Positions 6,234 through 15,052 are shown, counted from the stretch's first letter. The stretch is 47,993 bases of DNA from Phosphoribacter sp964558825 (GCA_964558825.1 CAZLGB010000004.1:1-47993), one strand, 5' to 3'. Notes: generated from the letters alone by a model not told the origin. Translations and numbers: made by a program.

Positions 6234-6823
6234 AGACCGGCCGGCTCGAGGCCTTCAGCGATGGCGTCCTCGCCATCATCATCACGATCATGGTCCTGGA
6301 GCTCAAACCTCCGGAGGGGGCCGAGCTCTCCGACCTGCTCGCCCGCTCGCACGGGCTGCTGACCTACCTGCTGAGCTTCGCCTTCATCGGCATCTACTGG
6401 AACAACCACCATCACACCTTCCAGTTGGCCGAGAAGGTCGACGGGGTGGTGCTCTGGGCCAACCTCATGTTGCTCTTCTGGCTCTCGTTGCTGCCACTCG
6501 CGACCAATTGGATGGACGAGACCCATCTCGCCCAGATCCCGGTGATCGTCTACGGCGTCAACCTCTTGCTCGCCGGGGTGTCCTACTTCGTCCTCCAGCG
6601 GTCCCTCACCCGCCTCGACAGGCAGGGTCGCCTGGCGGCAGCGATGGCGGGCGACATCAAGGGCCGGATCTCGCCCTTCCTCTACGTGGCGGGGATCCTC
6701 GCCGCCTTCGTCAATGTCGGTGTCGCCCTTGGGTTTTACGTTCTTGTGGCGCTGATCTGGATCGTGCCGGACCCGCGGATCGAGCGCGCGGTGGCCGCAG
6801 CCGAGAGCGCGTCGGAGGGCTGA
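6230..6823 (+). CDS. TMEM175-family (DUF1211) potassium channel, copy 2
   Basis: The protein is 197 residues beginning MKTGRLEAFSDGVLAIIITIMVLEL, the TMEM175 helix-1 signature. It also has YWNNHHHTFQLAEKVDGVVLWANLMLLFWLSLLPLATNW, the conserved helix 3-4 region (H-H-H matches copy 1). Six hydrophobic segments fit the six-helix repeat of bacterial TMEM175, which assembles as a tetrameric K+ channel. The start overlaps the MarR stop, so regulator and channel are made from one transcript. It is diverged from copy 1, which argues against a recent duplication. Confidence 0.9.
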   Translation: MKTGRLEAFSDGVLAIIITIMVLELKPPEGAELSDLLARSHGLLTYLLSFAFIGIYWNNHHHTFQLAEKVDGVVLWANLMLLFWLSLLPLATNWMDETHLAQIPVIVYGVNLLLAGVSYFVLQRSLTRLDRQGRLAAAMAGDIKGRISPFLYVAGILAAFVNVGVALGFYVLVALIWIVPDPRIERAVAAAESASEG

Positions 6824-6872
6824 CGGAGGCCGCCCTGGGTCCGCTTCCGGGGGACCGGCGGACGGCGCCGAC

Positions 6873-7181
6873 TCAGAGCAGGATCGCGACGATGATCCCG
6901 GAGAAGGCCAGCGCCACCGACGCCACGTAGAGCCGCAGGGTCTTGCGGTAGTAGACCGCCGGGTCCACCCCGCCGAGGTCGGCGTTGAGCAGCCGGAAGA
7001 GCGTCAGCGTCATGAGCAGCACGGCGAGGATGGCCGCGCCGAGAATCACGCCGTCGGTGCGATCCTCGATCGCCTGGCCGGTGCGAATGCCCCAGCTGGC
7101 AAGGAAATTGAGCAGGAAGCCGAGCATGATCCCCAACGAGGTGACCATCGGCTGGCGGTAGTCCTTGAGCTCCCCGTGCAC
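6873..7181 (-). CDS. Small membrane protein of unknown function
   Basis: From GTG 7181 the protein has about 102 residues (HGELKDYRQPMVTSLGIMLGFLLNFLASW, then a TDGVILGAAILAVLLMTLTLFRLL helix, a short loop with DPAVYYRKTLRLYVASVALAFSGIIVAILL). Three hydrophobic helices are visible. The longer reading frame to 7301 adds a polar, Pro/Arg-rich segment without membrane character, so I chose the internal GTG; AGAGG is 11 bases upstream. I do not recognise the family. It is convergent with the TMEM175 gene. Confidence 0.6.
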   Translation of the reverse strand: MHGELKDYRQPMVTSLGIMLGFLLNFLASWGIRTGQAIEDRTDGVILGAAILAVLLMTLTLFRLLNADLGGVDPAVYYRKTLRLYVASVALAFSGIIVAILL

Positions 7182-7371
7182 GGTCGCGGTGTCCTCTCGT
7201 GGGGCTGGGTCAGGCTGGTTGCGGCTCGGTCGCGCAGTGTATGCCGCCCCATCATCGAGGGACGACGTGGTGCGGGGTGGCGGCGCCCAATCCAGCAACA
7301 AACCGTCCGTCGATGGGGAAGGGTGGGGAGCGCGGGGATGGGAGGGTCGCGGGGAAGGGTAGGTCGCGCGG

Positions 7372-8505
7372 TCAGCGCGGCAGGGTGAGGGTGAAGGTCG
7401 CCCCCAGACCTGGGCCGCCGCTCGCCGCCTCCAGCGTCCCGCCGTGGGCCACGGCGATGGCGCGGGCGATGGTCAACCCGATCCCGCTGCCGCCGGACTG
7501 ACGATCGCGCGCGGCGTCGGCCCGGTAGAAGCGCTCGAAGACGTGAGGGAGCGCCTCCGGCGAGATGCCCTCGCCCGGGTCGGTGACGGTGATCGTCACG
7601 GCCCGGCTGGTCACCGCCGCACCCACCGTCACCGTCGCTCCGGCAGGGGTATGCCGCAGCGCGTTGGTCAGGAGGTTGGTCAGCACCTGCAGGATGCGGT
7701 CTCGATCAACCGTCACCACCGCTGCGGCAACGTCGCCACCGTCGTCGGCCGGGCCGAGGACGCGCAGCTGCACGCCCTGGGCGGCATACCCGGCCTGCAC
7801 GCCCTGCGCGCTTGCGCTCACCAGCTCGCTGACGCGAGTGGGCGCGAGGTCGAGACCGAGGTGACCCTCCTCGGCGCGGGAGACCTCGGCGAGATCCTCG
7901 GCCAGGCGCCCCAGCCGCTCGGCCTGGTCGCGCAGGACGCGCGACGTCTGCGGGGTCCACGCCGTGACGCCGTCGTCGAGCCCGTCCAGGTAGGCGCCGA
8001 TCGTCGCCAGCGGGGTGCGCAGCTCGTGGGCCAGGTCGGCGAGCAGCCGTCGGCGAGTGTCCTCGGTCGTCTGCAGCCGGGCGGCGACGTCATTGATCGT
8101 CGTGGTGAGCGCGGAGATCTCCGGGCCGGCCCCGAAGCGCGGTGCGCGCGCGGCATAGTCGCCGTCGGAGAGCCGACGGGCCACCGCCGCGAGCTGCTCG
8201 AGCGGACGGGTCATCCGGCGGGCGATGTACCACGTGACGAAGCCGGCCGCGGTCAAGGCGATGGCCAGCGCCGTGCCGAGCGCGATGGTGCTGGCCGAGA
8301 CATAGGCCTCTTCGATGTGGTCGAGCTGGGCCGGGTCCGGCGCCTGCCCCGCCTCGAGCAGGTGCGAGTGGAAGATCGGCGGTCCGGCGAGAGCCGCGAC
8401 GAGGGCTGCCGTGAGGACTCCGGCCAGCAGGACCAGCCCTTGGGCGAGCATGAGCCGCGTGCTCAACCCGGCGCCGGACCACGGGGCGCCCGCTCGGCGA
8501 CTCAC
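7372..8505 (-). CDS. HAMP-domain sensor histidine kinase
   Basis: The protein has 377 residues. Helix 1 is near residues 18-40, followed by a short external loop of about 30 residues, then helix 2 near 73-96, a HAMP linker (RRMTRPLEQLAAVARRLSDGDY), the HisKA box DLAHELRTPLATI with His160, and an ATP-binding domain (N-box NLLTNALRHTPAG, DPGEGI, FERFYRAD, GGSGIGLTIARAI). GTG 8505 overlaps the response-regulator stop by four bases, so the pair is co-translated. The longer frame upstream belongs to shadow translation of the regulator gene. The adjoining SHOCT/multicopper oxidase/ATPase genes suggest a copper or envelope-metal stimulus, by analogy with CusS/CutS. Confidence 0.92.
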   Translation of the reverse strand: MSRRAGAPWSGAGLSTRLMLAQGLVLLAGVLTAALVAALAGPPIFHSHLLEAGQAPDPAQLDHIEEAYVSASTIALGTALAIALTAAGFVTWYIARRMTRPLEQLAAVARRLSDGDYAARAPRFGAGPEISALTTTINDVAARLQTTEDTRRRLLADLAHELRTPLATIGAYLDGLDDGVTAWTPQTSRVLRDQAERLGRLAEDLAEVSRAEEGHLGLDLAPTRVSELVSASAQGVQAGYAAQGVQLRVLGPADDGGDVAAAVVTVDRDRILQVLTNLLTNALRHTPAGATVTVGAAVTSRAVTITVTDPGEGISPEALPHVFERFYRADAARDRQSGGSGIGLTIARAIAVAHGGTLEAASGGPGLGATFTLTLPR

Positions 8506-9206
8506 GGTCGCCTCATCCGATAGCCCACCCCGCGCACGGTGTCGATGTATGCCGGTGCCCCGGGATCGGCGCCGAGCTTGCTGCGCACATGGCCCACGTG
8601 CACGTCGACGACGTGCTCGTCGCCGACCCAACCCGGGTCCCACACCTCGTCGAGGATCCGGCGGCGGCTGAAGGCCACCCGCGGTGAGGAGGCGAGCAGC
8701 GCGAGGATGTCGAACTCGGTGCGGGTCAGCTCGATGGGCTCGCCCCCGACCGTGACCCGTCGCCCGGCCACGTCGATGCTCAGCGAGCCGAAGACCAGTG
8801 GTCGCTGCGCCTCGTCGTCGGCCGCAGCAGCCACCCGCCGCGGCCGGCGTAGCACCGCCTGGACCCGGGCGACCAACTCCCGTGGGCTGAAAGGCTTGGT
8901 GATGTAGTCGTCGGCGCCCACCGAGAGGCCGATCAGCCGGTCGAGCTCGTCGGCCCGGGCGGTCACCATGAGCACGTAGCAGTCGCTGAAGGTGCGCAGG
9001 CGACGGCATACCTCGACGCCGTCGAGCCCCGGCAACCCGAGGTCGAGGACGACGACATCGGGGTCGAGCTCACGCGCCCGACTGAGGCCGTCGGGGCCGC
9101 TGTGAGCGAGCGACACGGCATATCCCGCCGTGTCGAGGTAGCTGGCGATCATCGCGGCGAGATCCTTCTCGTCCTCGACGACGAGCACCGAGCCGGCGGC
9201 GGTCAT
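8502..9206 (-). CDS. OmpR/PhoB-family response regulator
   Basis: The protein has 234 residues from ATG 9206. The receiver domain has the acidic pair ED (11-12), the phospho-acceptor Asp55 (VVVLDLGLPG), Thr82 and Lys104. The C-terminal winged helix contains LTRTEFDILALLASSP and the recognition region HVVDVHVGHVRSKLG ending in VRGVGYRM. It forms a two-component system with the kinase at 7372-8505 and is divergent from the SHOCT/multicopper-oxidase operon, which is the probable target across the 124-base gap. That gap contains GATCGGATC and other short repeats but no operator I can assign with confidence. Confidence 0.93.
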   Translation of the reverse strand: MTAAGSVLVVEDEKDLAAMIASYLDTAGYAVSLAHSGPDGLSRARELDPDVVVLDLGLPGLDGVEVCRRLRTFSDCYVLMVTARADELDRLIGLSVGADDYITKPFSPRELVARVQAVLRRPRRVAAAADDEAQRPLVFGSLSIDVAGRRVTVGGEPIELTRTEFDILALLASSPRVAFSRRRILDEVWDPGWVGDEHVVDVHVGHVRSKLGADPGAPAYIDTVRGVGYRMRRP

Positions 9207-9330
9207 ACCTGCATCTTGACCTCCGATCGGCGGCTCACGCGACCAGCCGAGGGGATCGGGCGCACTTCTTGATCGGATCTTCAGGGTTTGGCCGGTCCAA
9301 CCGACATCCGGCTCGGGCATCGTCGATCCC

Positions 9331-9567
9331 ATGATGGGTTGGAATGGCATGGGCATGGGCGGATGGATGTGGCTGGTCGTCATCGCCGGCCTCGTGGCGA
9401 TCTGGGTGGTCGTCGTCATCGGGGTGCGGGCCATGACCCGCGGCACCGAGCCCAAGGGGCCCGCGGCCGAGGCGCCGCTGGCCATCCTCGACCGGCGGTT
9501 GGCGGCCGGCGAGATCAGCATCGAGGAATACCACCAGGTGCGCCGCACCCTTATCGACGGGCACTGA
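9331..9567 (+). CDS. Small SHOCT-domain membrane protein
   Basis: The protein is 78 residues. It has a Met/Gly-rich start (MMGWNGMGMGGWMW), one transmembrane helix (about 14-32), and a C-terminal SHOCT motif (LAILDRRLAAGEISIEEYHQVRRTL). SHOCT tails are short oligomerisation motifs common on small membrane proteins. The Met-rich head resembles that of copper-associated proteins. It is the first gene of a tight operon: the multicopper oxidase begins 5 bases after its stop. Confidence 0.85.
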   Translation: MMGWNGMGMGGWMWLVVIAGLVAIWVVVVIGVRAMTRGTEPKGPAAEAPLAILDRRLAAGEISIEEYHQVRRTLIDGH

Positions 9568-9571
9568 GCGA

Positions 9572-11137
9572 ATGACCACGGCCGGCTTCCCCGGGCCTCG
9601 ACCGCGACCCCGGGCCTCGACCCGACCGCTCGACACCGTGGCCCGGCCGGGGGTGTCGCGTCGGGCGCTGCTCCTCGGTGGGCTGGGGCTGGCCGGCCTC
9701 GGCGCGCTCGCGGCGTGCACGTCCGACCCGCACACCGGCATGGCCATGGGCTCCGGCCGCTCGATCGGCCCGGTGCCGTCGGCCAGTCCGTCGACCGGGC
9801 AGCGACTGGTCACGGCGACTCTCACGCCCAGGCCGACGACGCTCGACCTTGGTGGCACGCGCGTGGCGACCTGGGCCTATGGCGACACCGCCCCCGGCCA
9901 GCTCATCCGCGCCACGGCGGGCGACTTTCTGCGGGTGACCGTCGACAACCAGCTCCCGGCCGACACGACGGTGCACTGGCACGGCATACGGCTGCGCCAT
10001 GCCGCTGACGGTGTGCCGGGCGTGACCCAGGACCCGATCAGGCCGGGCGAGCGCTTCGTCTACGAGTTCACCCCACCGGACCCGGGCACCTACTTCTTCC
10101 ATCCCCATGTCGGCGTGCAGATCGACCGCGGGCTCTATGCACCGCTCGTCATCGACGACCCGCATGAGCCCGGCGCGTATGACGCCGAGTGGATCGTCGT
10201 GCTCGACGACTGGCTCGACGGCACCGGCCGCACCCCCGACGACGTGCTGGCCAAGCTCATCGCCGACGGCGGCACCGGCTCAGGTGGCATGGGGGGCATG
10301 GGGGGCATGGGGGGCATGGACCACGGGATGGGCATGGGCGCCCCACCGTGGGGGAACTCCTCCGACGTGAGCTATCCCTACTTCCTCATCAACGGCAGGC
10401 TGCCCACCGACCCGGTGGGCTTCGCGGCCAAGCCGGGCCAGCGGGTGCGCATCCGCGTCGTCAACGCGGCCGCCGACACGCTCTTCTCCGTCGCCCTCGG
10501 TGGCCATCGGATGACGGTCACCCACACCGATGGACATGCCGTCCGCCCGACCGAGGCCGGCGCCTTCTATATCGGGATGGGCGAGCGCTATGACGTGATC
10601 GTCACGCTCGGCGACGGGGCGTTTCCGTTGGTGGCCAAGCCTTTTGGCAAGTCGGGGCGCGCGCTGGCGGTGGTCCGCACCGGCGCCGGCGAGGCGCCTG
10701 GGGCCGCGACCCCCGACCCGGCCGAGTTGTCGGGCACCGTGCTCATCGGCTCAAGGTTGCAGCCGGACGACTCGACGCTGTTGGTGCCGCGCGCTCCCGA
10801 TGACACCGTCGATCTGGTCCTGGCCGGCAGCATGAAGCCTTACGTCTGGGGGATGAACGGCGCCCCCTTCGGCCAGAACCAGCCGCTGATCGCCACCGCC
10901 GGCCGGCGGCTGCGGATCAACGTCACCAACATGACGATGATGACCCACCCAGTGCACCTGCACGGTCCGGCCTTCGCGCTGGCCGACAGCGGGCTGCGCA
11001 AGGACACCGTGCTGCTCGCCCCGATGGAGTCGCGTCAGCTCGACCTCGATCCGGTCGCGGGCGACTGGATGGTCCACTGCCACAACATCTATCACGCGGA
11101 AGCAGGCATGATGATCCTGCTCTCGGTCGGGACGTGA
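9572..11137 (+). CDS. Multicopper oxidase with Met-rich insert (CueO/CopA/MmcO-like), Tat lipoprotein
   Basis: The protein has 521 residues. It starts with a twin-arginine signal (RR at 30-31) and a lipobox (LAAC, Cys49), so it should be lipid-anchored outside the membrane. The copper-ligand motifs are all present: HWHG (135-138), HPHVG (177-181), HPVHLHG near the C-terminus and HCHNIYHAEAGM, covering the trinuclear and type-1 sites. Residues 239-256 form a Met/Gly/His-rich insert (GGM repeats, then DHGMGMG). Such inserts bind Cu(I) in CueO. Likely role: oxidising Cu(I) and detoxifying copper. It overlaps the P-type ATPase start by GTGA. Confidence 0.93.
   Translation: MTTAGFPGPRPRPRASTRPLDTVARPGVSRRALLLGGLGLAGLGALAACTSDPHTGMAMGSGRSIGPVPSASPSTGQRLVTATLTPRPTTLDLGGTRVATWAYGDTAPGQLIRATAGDFLRVTVDNQLPADTTVHWHGIRLRHAADGVPGVTQDPIRPGERFVYEFTPPDPGTYFFHPHVGVQIDRGLYAPLVIDDPHEPGAYDAEWIVVLDDWLDGTGRTPDDVLAKLIADGGTGSGGMGGMGGMGGMDHGMGMGAPPWGNSSDVSYPYFLINGRLPTDPVGFAAKPGQRVRIRVVNAAADTLFSVALGGHRMTVTHTDGHAVRPTEAGAFYIGMGERYDVIVTLGDGAFPLVAKPFGKSGRALAVVRTGAGEAPGAATPDPAELSGTVLIGSRLQPDDSTLLVPRAPDDTVDLVLAGSMKPYVWGMNGAPFGQNQPLIATAGRRLRINVTNMTMMTHPVHLHGPAFALADSGLRKDTVLLAPMESRQLDLDPVAGDWMVHCHNIYHAEAGMMILLSVGT
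10286..10319 (+). repeat. 9-bp in-frame tandem repeat encoding Gly-Met-Gly units in the oxidase
   Basis: Three perfect copies of GGCATGGGG plus a partial fourth add consecutive GGM units to the Met-rich insert of the multicopper oxidase. In-frame slippage here would change the number of Cu(I)-binding methionines without disrupting the enzyme. Confidence 0.85.
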
Positions 11138-13164
11138 CGGCGGGTATGCCGGTCGCCTCACCTCACGAGGTCATGGGCCGCGGGTCCCACCATGAGGGGA
11201 TGTCGATGGCCGACATGGTCGCCGACATCCGCAACCGCTTCCTCGTCGCGGCCGTCCTGGCGATCCCGGTCAGCCTCTACTCCTCGATGGGCCGGGGGAT
11301 GGGCTTCACGGCTCCCGCGCCCTTCGGGATGCGCGACGACGTTTTCGCCCTGTTGCTGTCCCTGCCGGTGGTCTTCTACTCCGCGTGGATCTTCGTCGAG
11401 GGGGCGGTGTCGGCGCTACGCCGGCATACCCTCGACATGATGGTCCTCGTGGCCGTCGCGGTCGCCGCGGGCTGGCTCTACAGCCTCGGGGTGACCCTCA
11501 CCGGTGGGGGCGAGGTATTCTACGAGGCGGCCGTGGTGCTCACCGCGTTCGTGCTGCTGGGGCACTGGTTCGAGATGCGCGCCCGCGGAGGGGCCAATGA
11601 GGCCATCCGCGCCTTGCTCAACCTGTCCCCTTCCGCGCGCGGTCGTCCTGCGGGACGGCGAGCCGGTCGAGGTCCCGACCGCTGAGGTCCTCGTCGGCGA
11701 CCGGCTGCTCGTCCGACCCGGCGCCAAGGTGCCGGTCGACGGCATCGTCGAGGACGGCCGGTCGGCCGTGGACGAGTCGATGGTGACCGGCGAGTCGCTG
11801 CCGGTCGACAAGGCGCCGGGATCGAGCGTCATCGGCGCCTCCCTCAACACCTCGGGCAGCCTCACCGTGCGCGCCACCAAGGTCGGCGCCGACACGGCTC
11901 TCGCCCAGATCGTCGCGCTCGTCGCGCAGGCGCAGGCGTCCAAGGCGCCGGGGCAACGGCTGGCCGACCGGGCGGCCTTCTGGCTGGTGCTCGTCGCCCT
12001 CATCGGGGGGACGTTGACGCTGCTGACCTGGCTGGCGACCGGGGCGTCCTTCCAGACCGCGCTGCTCTTCGCCATCACCGTCGTCGTCATCACCTGTCCC
12101 GACGCCCTCGGGCTGGCCACGCCGACGGCAATCATGGTCGGCACGGGTCTCGGAGCCCAGCGCGGCGTGTTCTTCAAGAACGCCACGGCGCTGGAGACCT
12201 CGGCTCGCATCGACACAGTCGTCTTCGACAAGACCGGCACGCTCACCGCCGGCCGGCCGAGGGTCACCGCCGTGCGCGCGCACGGCGTCACCGAGGAGGC
12301 GCTGCTCGGATGGGCGGCTGCGGTCGAGTCCGCCTCCGAGCATCCGCTCGCCCAGGCGATCGTCGCGTATGCCGTGGAGCACGGCATACGTCCGGGGGAG
12401 GCGACCGACTTCGCGGCGCAGGCGGGGGCGGGCGCGTCGGCTCTGGTCGGCGGGCACCGGGTGACCGTCGGCAGCCTCCGGGCGGCCGAGCGCGCGGCCG
12501 CTGACGGCCTCGAGGCTGTGCGTGGTGCGGCTGACGAGCTGGCGGCGGGCGGCAACAGTGTCGTCGTCGTCACCGTCGACGAGCTCGCGCAGGGAGTCAT
12601 ATCGCTCGCCGACACGCCGCGGCCCTCCTCGCGGGAGGCGGTCGCAGCCTTGCACGAGCTCGGGGTCGAGGTCGTCATGCTTTCCGGCGACAACCGGGCC
12701 ACGGCCGAGCGCATCGGCACCGAGCTCGGCATCGACACGGTCCTCGCCGAGGTGCTGCCCGCGGACAAGGCAGCGAATGTCGCTGCGCTGCAAGGGAAGG
12801 GCCGCCGTGTCGCGATGGTCGGGGATGGTGTCAACGACGCCCCTGCCCTCGCCCAGGCCGATGTCGGCGTGGCGATCGGGGCCGGCACCGATGTCGCCGT
12901 CGAGACGGCCGACCTCGTGCTCATGCGCTCGGATCCGCTTGACGTCCCCACGGCGGTGCGGATCGGGCGCGGGACGCTGCGCACATGCGCCAGAACCTCG
13001 GCTGGGCGATCGGCTACAACACCGTCGCGCTGCCGATCGCCGCGGGGGTCTTCGCCCCGATCGGAGTGGTGCTGCGGCCGGAGGTCGCCGCCTTGTCGAT
13101 GTCGGGGTCGAGTCTCGTCGTGGCGGTCAACGCGCTGCTGCTGCGCCGGCTGCGGGTGGACTGA
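11134..13164 (+). pseudogene. CopB-like heavy-metal P-type ATPase, broken by two compensating frameshifts
   Basis: Read across three segments this is an ATPase of about 676 residues: a Met/His-rich N-terminus (HEVMGRGSHHEGMSMADM), eight expected helices, the TGES loop, metal-site motif CPDALGLATP, DKTGTLT phosphorylation site, EHPLA and GDGVNDAPAL. Frame 1 holds 11134 to about 11630, frame 2 about 11632-12982, and frame 1 returns from about 12984 (MRQNLGWAIGYNTVALP) to TGA 13164. One extra base near CCCCTTCC (11627-11634) and one missing base near GCGCAC|ATG (12981-12986) explain this. The protein region between is otherwise intact, so this is either a very recent inactivation or an assembly error. 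CPD is unusual; CopB normally has CPH. Confidence 0.85.
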
Positions 13165-13233
13165 CCCGGCATACGCGCCGCACGGATCGGCGGCCGCTCG
13201 CCGCACGAAGCGCCGCCCCCTAACATCCCGGTC

Positions 13234-13578
13234 ATGGCCAAGCGTCCGGTGCCCCTGCTCCTGCGCGCGCTGCGCCACACCATGCGCGACCCGCAGGGGC
13301 GCGCCATTGCCAGCGTGCTGGCTCTCCATCTGAGCGTCGGCGTGGTCTTCTATCGGCTCGTCGAGCACTGGCGCTGGCTCGACTGCCTGTATTTCTCGGT
13401 CGCGACGATCACCACGGTGGGCTATGGCGACTTCGCGCCCACGAGTGACCTGTCCAAGGTCTTCACCATGGGCTTCCTCGTCCTGGGGATGGGCATCCTC
13501 GCGGCCTTCGTCACGCTGCTGGGCGAGCACGCCTTGCGCGAATACGACCGCTCGCCCAAGACCGAGCTCGACGACTGA
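13234..13578 (+). CDS. Two-transmembrane potassium channel (Ion_trans_2)
   Basis: The protein is 114 residues with two helices (about 26-41 and 79-96) around a pore loop carrying the selectivity filter TVGYGD at residues 61-66 (FSVATITTVGYGDFAPTSD). There is no RCK/TrkA-N domain, so this is a minimal KcsA-like pore without an obvious ligand-gating module. The C-terminal tail is short and acidic (SPKTELDD). It follows the ATPase after 69 bases and is probably a separate unit. It is the third K+-channel-type gene within 13.6 kb. Confidence 0.9.
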   Translation: MAKRPVPLLLRALRHTMRDPQGRAIASVLALHLSVGVVFYRLVEHWRWLDCLYFSVATITTVGYGDFAPTSDLSKVFTMGFLVLGMGILAAFVTLLGEHALREYDRSPKTELDD

Positions 13579-13604
13579 GCCCGGCGCCAGAGCCCGCGCG
13601 CCCC

Positions 13605-13676
13605 GACTTCGCTGAGGTTCGCTGCACTTCGCTGACCTTGCAAGGTCACCGAAGTGCGTCCAAGGTCAGCGAAGTC
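13605..13676. repeat. 72-bp palindromic REP-like element, copy B
   Basis: Two 36-nt arms (13605-13640 and 13641-13676) are inverted repeats with no spacer; 30 of 36 positions pair. Each arm holds two copies of the word ACTTCGCTGACCTT or a near variant. The layout is the same as the element at 790-861. It begins 26 bases after the K+-channel stop. The rest of the 313-base gap 13579-13891 contains two GGCATAC octamers and the promoter region of the next gene; I see no gene in it. Confidence 0.8.
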
Positions 13677-13891
13677 CTGGCCGGTTGCCCTGGTCGAGCG
13701 GGCTTGTCGCGGCCCTCGCGGGCCGGCATACGGCAGCCGGCTCAGCGCTTCGGTGCCGAGCCGCGCCCGCACCGGGAGGACCGGCATACCTCTGGCTCAG
13801 TCTTGCCCACTGTCGGACCCACCTCGCAGACTGGAGCTTCGCTCCGTCACCTCACCCGACCACGACTCACGACCAACCGAGGGAGCCTGCG

Positions 13892-15052
13892 ATGTCCGAC
13901 ACCACCGTGCGACTGCTGCTCGGCACGACCAAAGGGGCTTTCGTCCTCGACGGCTCACCCGACCGCGCGACCTGGTCGGTGCGGGGGCCCTATTGCGACG
14001 GCTGGCCGATCAATCACGTCGTCGGCGACCCGGTGACTGGCGCCATGTGGGCCGGTGGTGGTGGGCAATGGACCGGCGCGGGTGTCTGGCGCTCGAGCGA
14101 TGGCGGGCACACCTGGGAGGTCGCCAAGCTCACCAGTGGCGAGCTTGACCGCTGGGCCGCGGGCGATCCCGAGTTCGCGGCGTCGATCGGGTGGAGCGAT
14201 GAGCCGCTGCCCTTCGGTGAGCGCTTCGGGCAGATCTGGTCGCTCGCCCGCGTCGGCTCTCGCCTCTATGCCGGCACCAAGCCGGCGATGCTGCTCGCCA
14301 GCGACGACGACGGTCGCACGTGGGAGCACGTCGAGGGGCTGACCGAGCACCCCTCGGCGGCCGAGTGGCACGGCGGCGCGGCGGGCCTCGTCCTGCACAC
14401 GATCCTCGCCGACCCGGCCGACCCGCAGCGCCTTTGGGTCGGCATCTCGGCGGCCGGCGTCTTTGCCAGCAAGGACGGTGGCGGCGAGTGGGAGCGGCGC
14501 AATGACATCGCCGACCCTGACGAGCTCGATCCGGCCGCGCACCCCGCCGCGCCACGCGATGGCCAGACCGGCCTGTGCGTCCACAACATCGTCCGGGCCG
14601 CGGGCGACGACGACATCCTCTATCAGCAGAACCACTACGGCGTCTGGCGCTCCGCCGACGGCGGGCTGACCTGGAGCGACATCACCACCGGGCTGCCCTC
14701 GACCTTCGGCTTCCCCATCCGGGTGCATCCGCGCGACCCGCAGACGGTCTGGACGCTCCCGCTCAACGGTGACAGCGCCGGGCGCTTCCCGCCGGACGCC
14801 GCGGCTGCGGTCTGGCGCTCGCGTGACGGCGGGCGTAGCTGGGAGGCCCAGCGCGAGGGTCTTCCGCAAAGCGCGTGCTTCTTCACCGTGCTGCGCCAGG
14901 GGATGGCCGGTGACCGGCTCGAGCCGGCGGGCGTCTACTTCGGCACCAACTCCGGCTCGGTCTTCGCCAGTGCCGACGAGGGCGAGACCTGGGCCGAGGT
15001 CGCGCGCCACCTGCCGACGATCCTCTCCGTCGAGGTGCTCGACCTGACCTGA
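13892..15052 (+). CDS. BNR/sialidase-like beta-propeller protein, apparently cytoplasmic
   Basis: The protein has 386 residues from ATG 13892, preceded by GAGGGAG. It contains five or six Asp-box (BNR) motifs of the S-x-D-x-G-x-x-W type: RSSDGGHTWE, ASDDDGRTWE, ASKDGGGEWE, RSADGGLTWSD, RSRDGGRSWE and ASADEGETWAE. They are spaced as blades of a propeller. The family is usually annotated as exo-alpha-sialidase or sortilin-like glycosyl hydrolase, but the sialidase Arg triad is not evident and there is no signal peptide, so enzymatic activity should not be assumed. Confidence 0.8.
   Translation: MSDTTVRLLLGTTKGAFVLDGSPDRATWSVRGPYCDGWPINHVVGDPVTGAMWAGGGGQWTGAGVWRSSDGGHTWEVAKLTSGELDRWAAGDPEFAASIGWSDEPLPFGERFGQIWSLARVGSRLYAGTKPAMLLASDDDGRTWEHVEGLTEHPSAAEWHGGAAGLVLHTILADPADPQRLWVGISAAGVFASKDGGGEWERRNDIADPDELDPAAHPAAPRDGQTGLCVHNIVRAAGDDDILYQQNHYGVWRSADGGLTWSDITTGLPSTFGFPIRVHPRDPQTVWTLPLNGDSAGRFPPDAAAAVWRSRDGGRSWEAQREGLPQSACFFTVLRQGMAGDRLEPAGVYFGTNSGSVFASADEGETWAEVARHLPTILSVEVLDLT

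Noticed and set aside
7372..9009. Longer start for the sensor kinase (545 codons)
   Set aside because: The extra N-terminal region is a shadow of the response-regulator gene. GTG 8505 overlaps the regulator stop and leads directly to the first transmembrane helix.
11416..13530. Long minus-strand open frame of 704 codons opposite the copper ATPase
   Set aside because: It is antisense to a clear ATPase and reads as Arg/Pro/Ser-rich sequence without any domain. High GC gives such shadows; the same applies to 22872-25196 and 44756-46432 on the minus strand.
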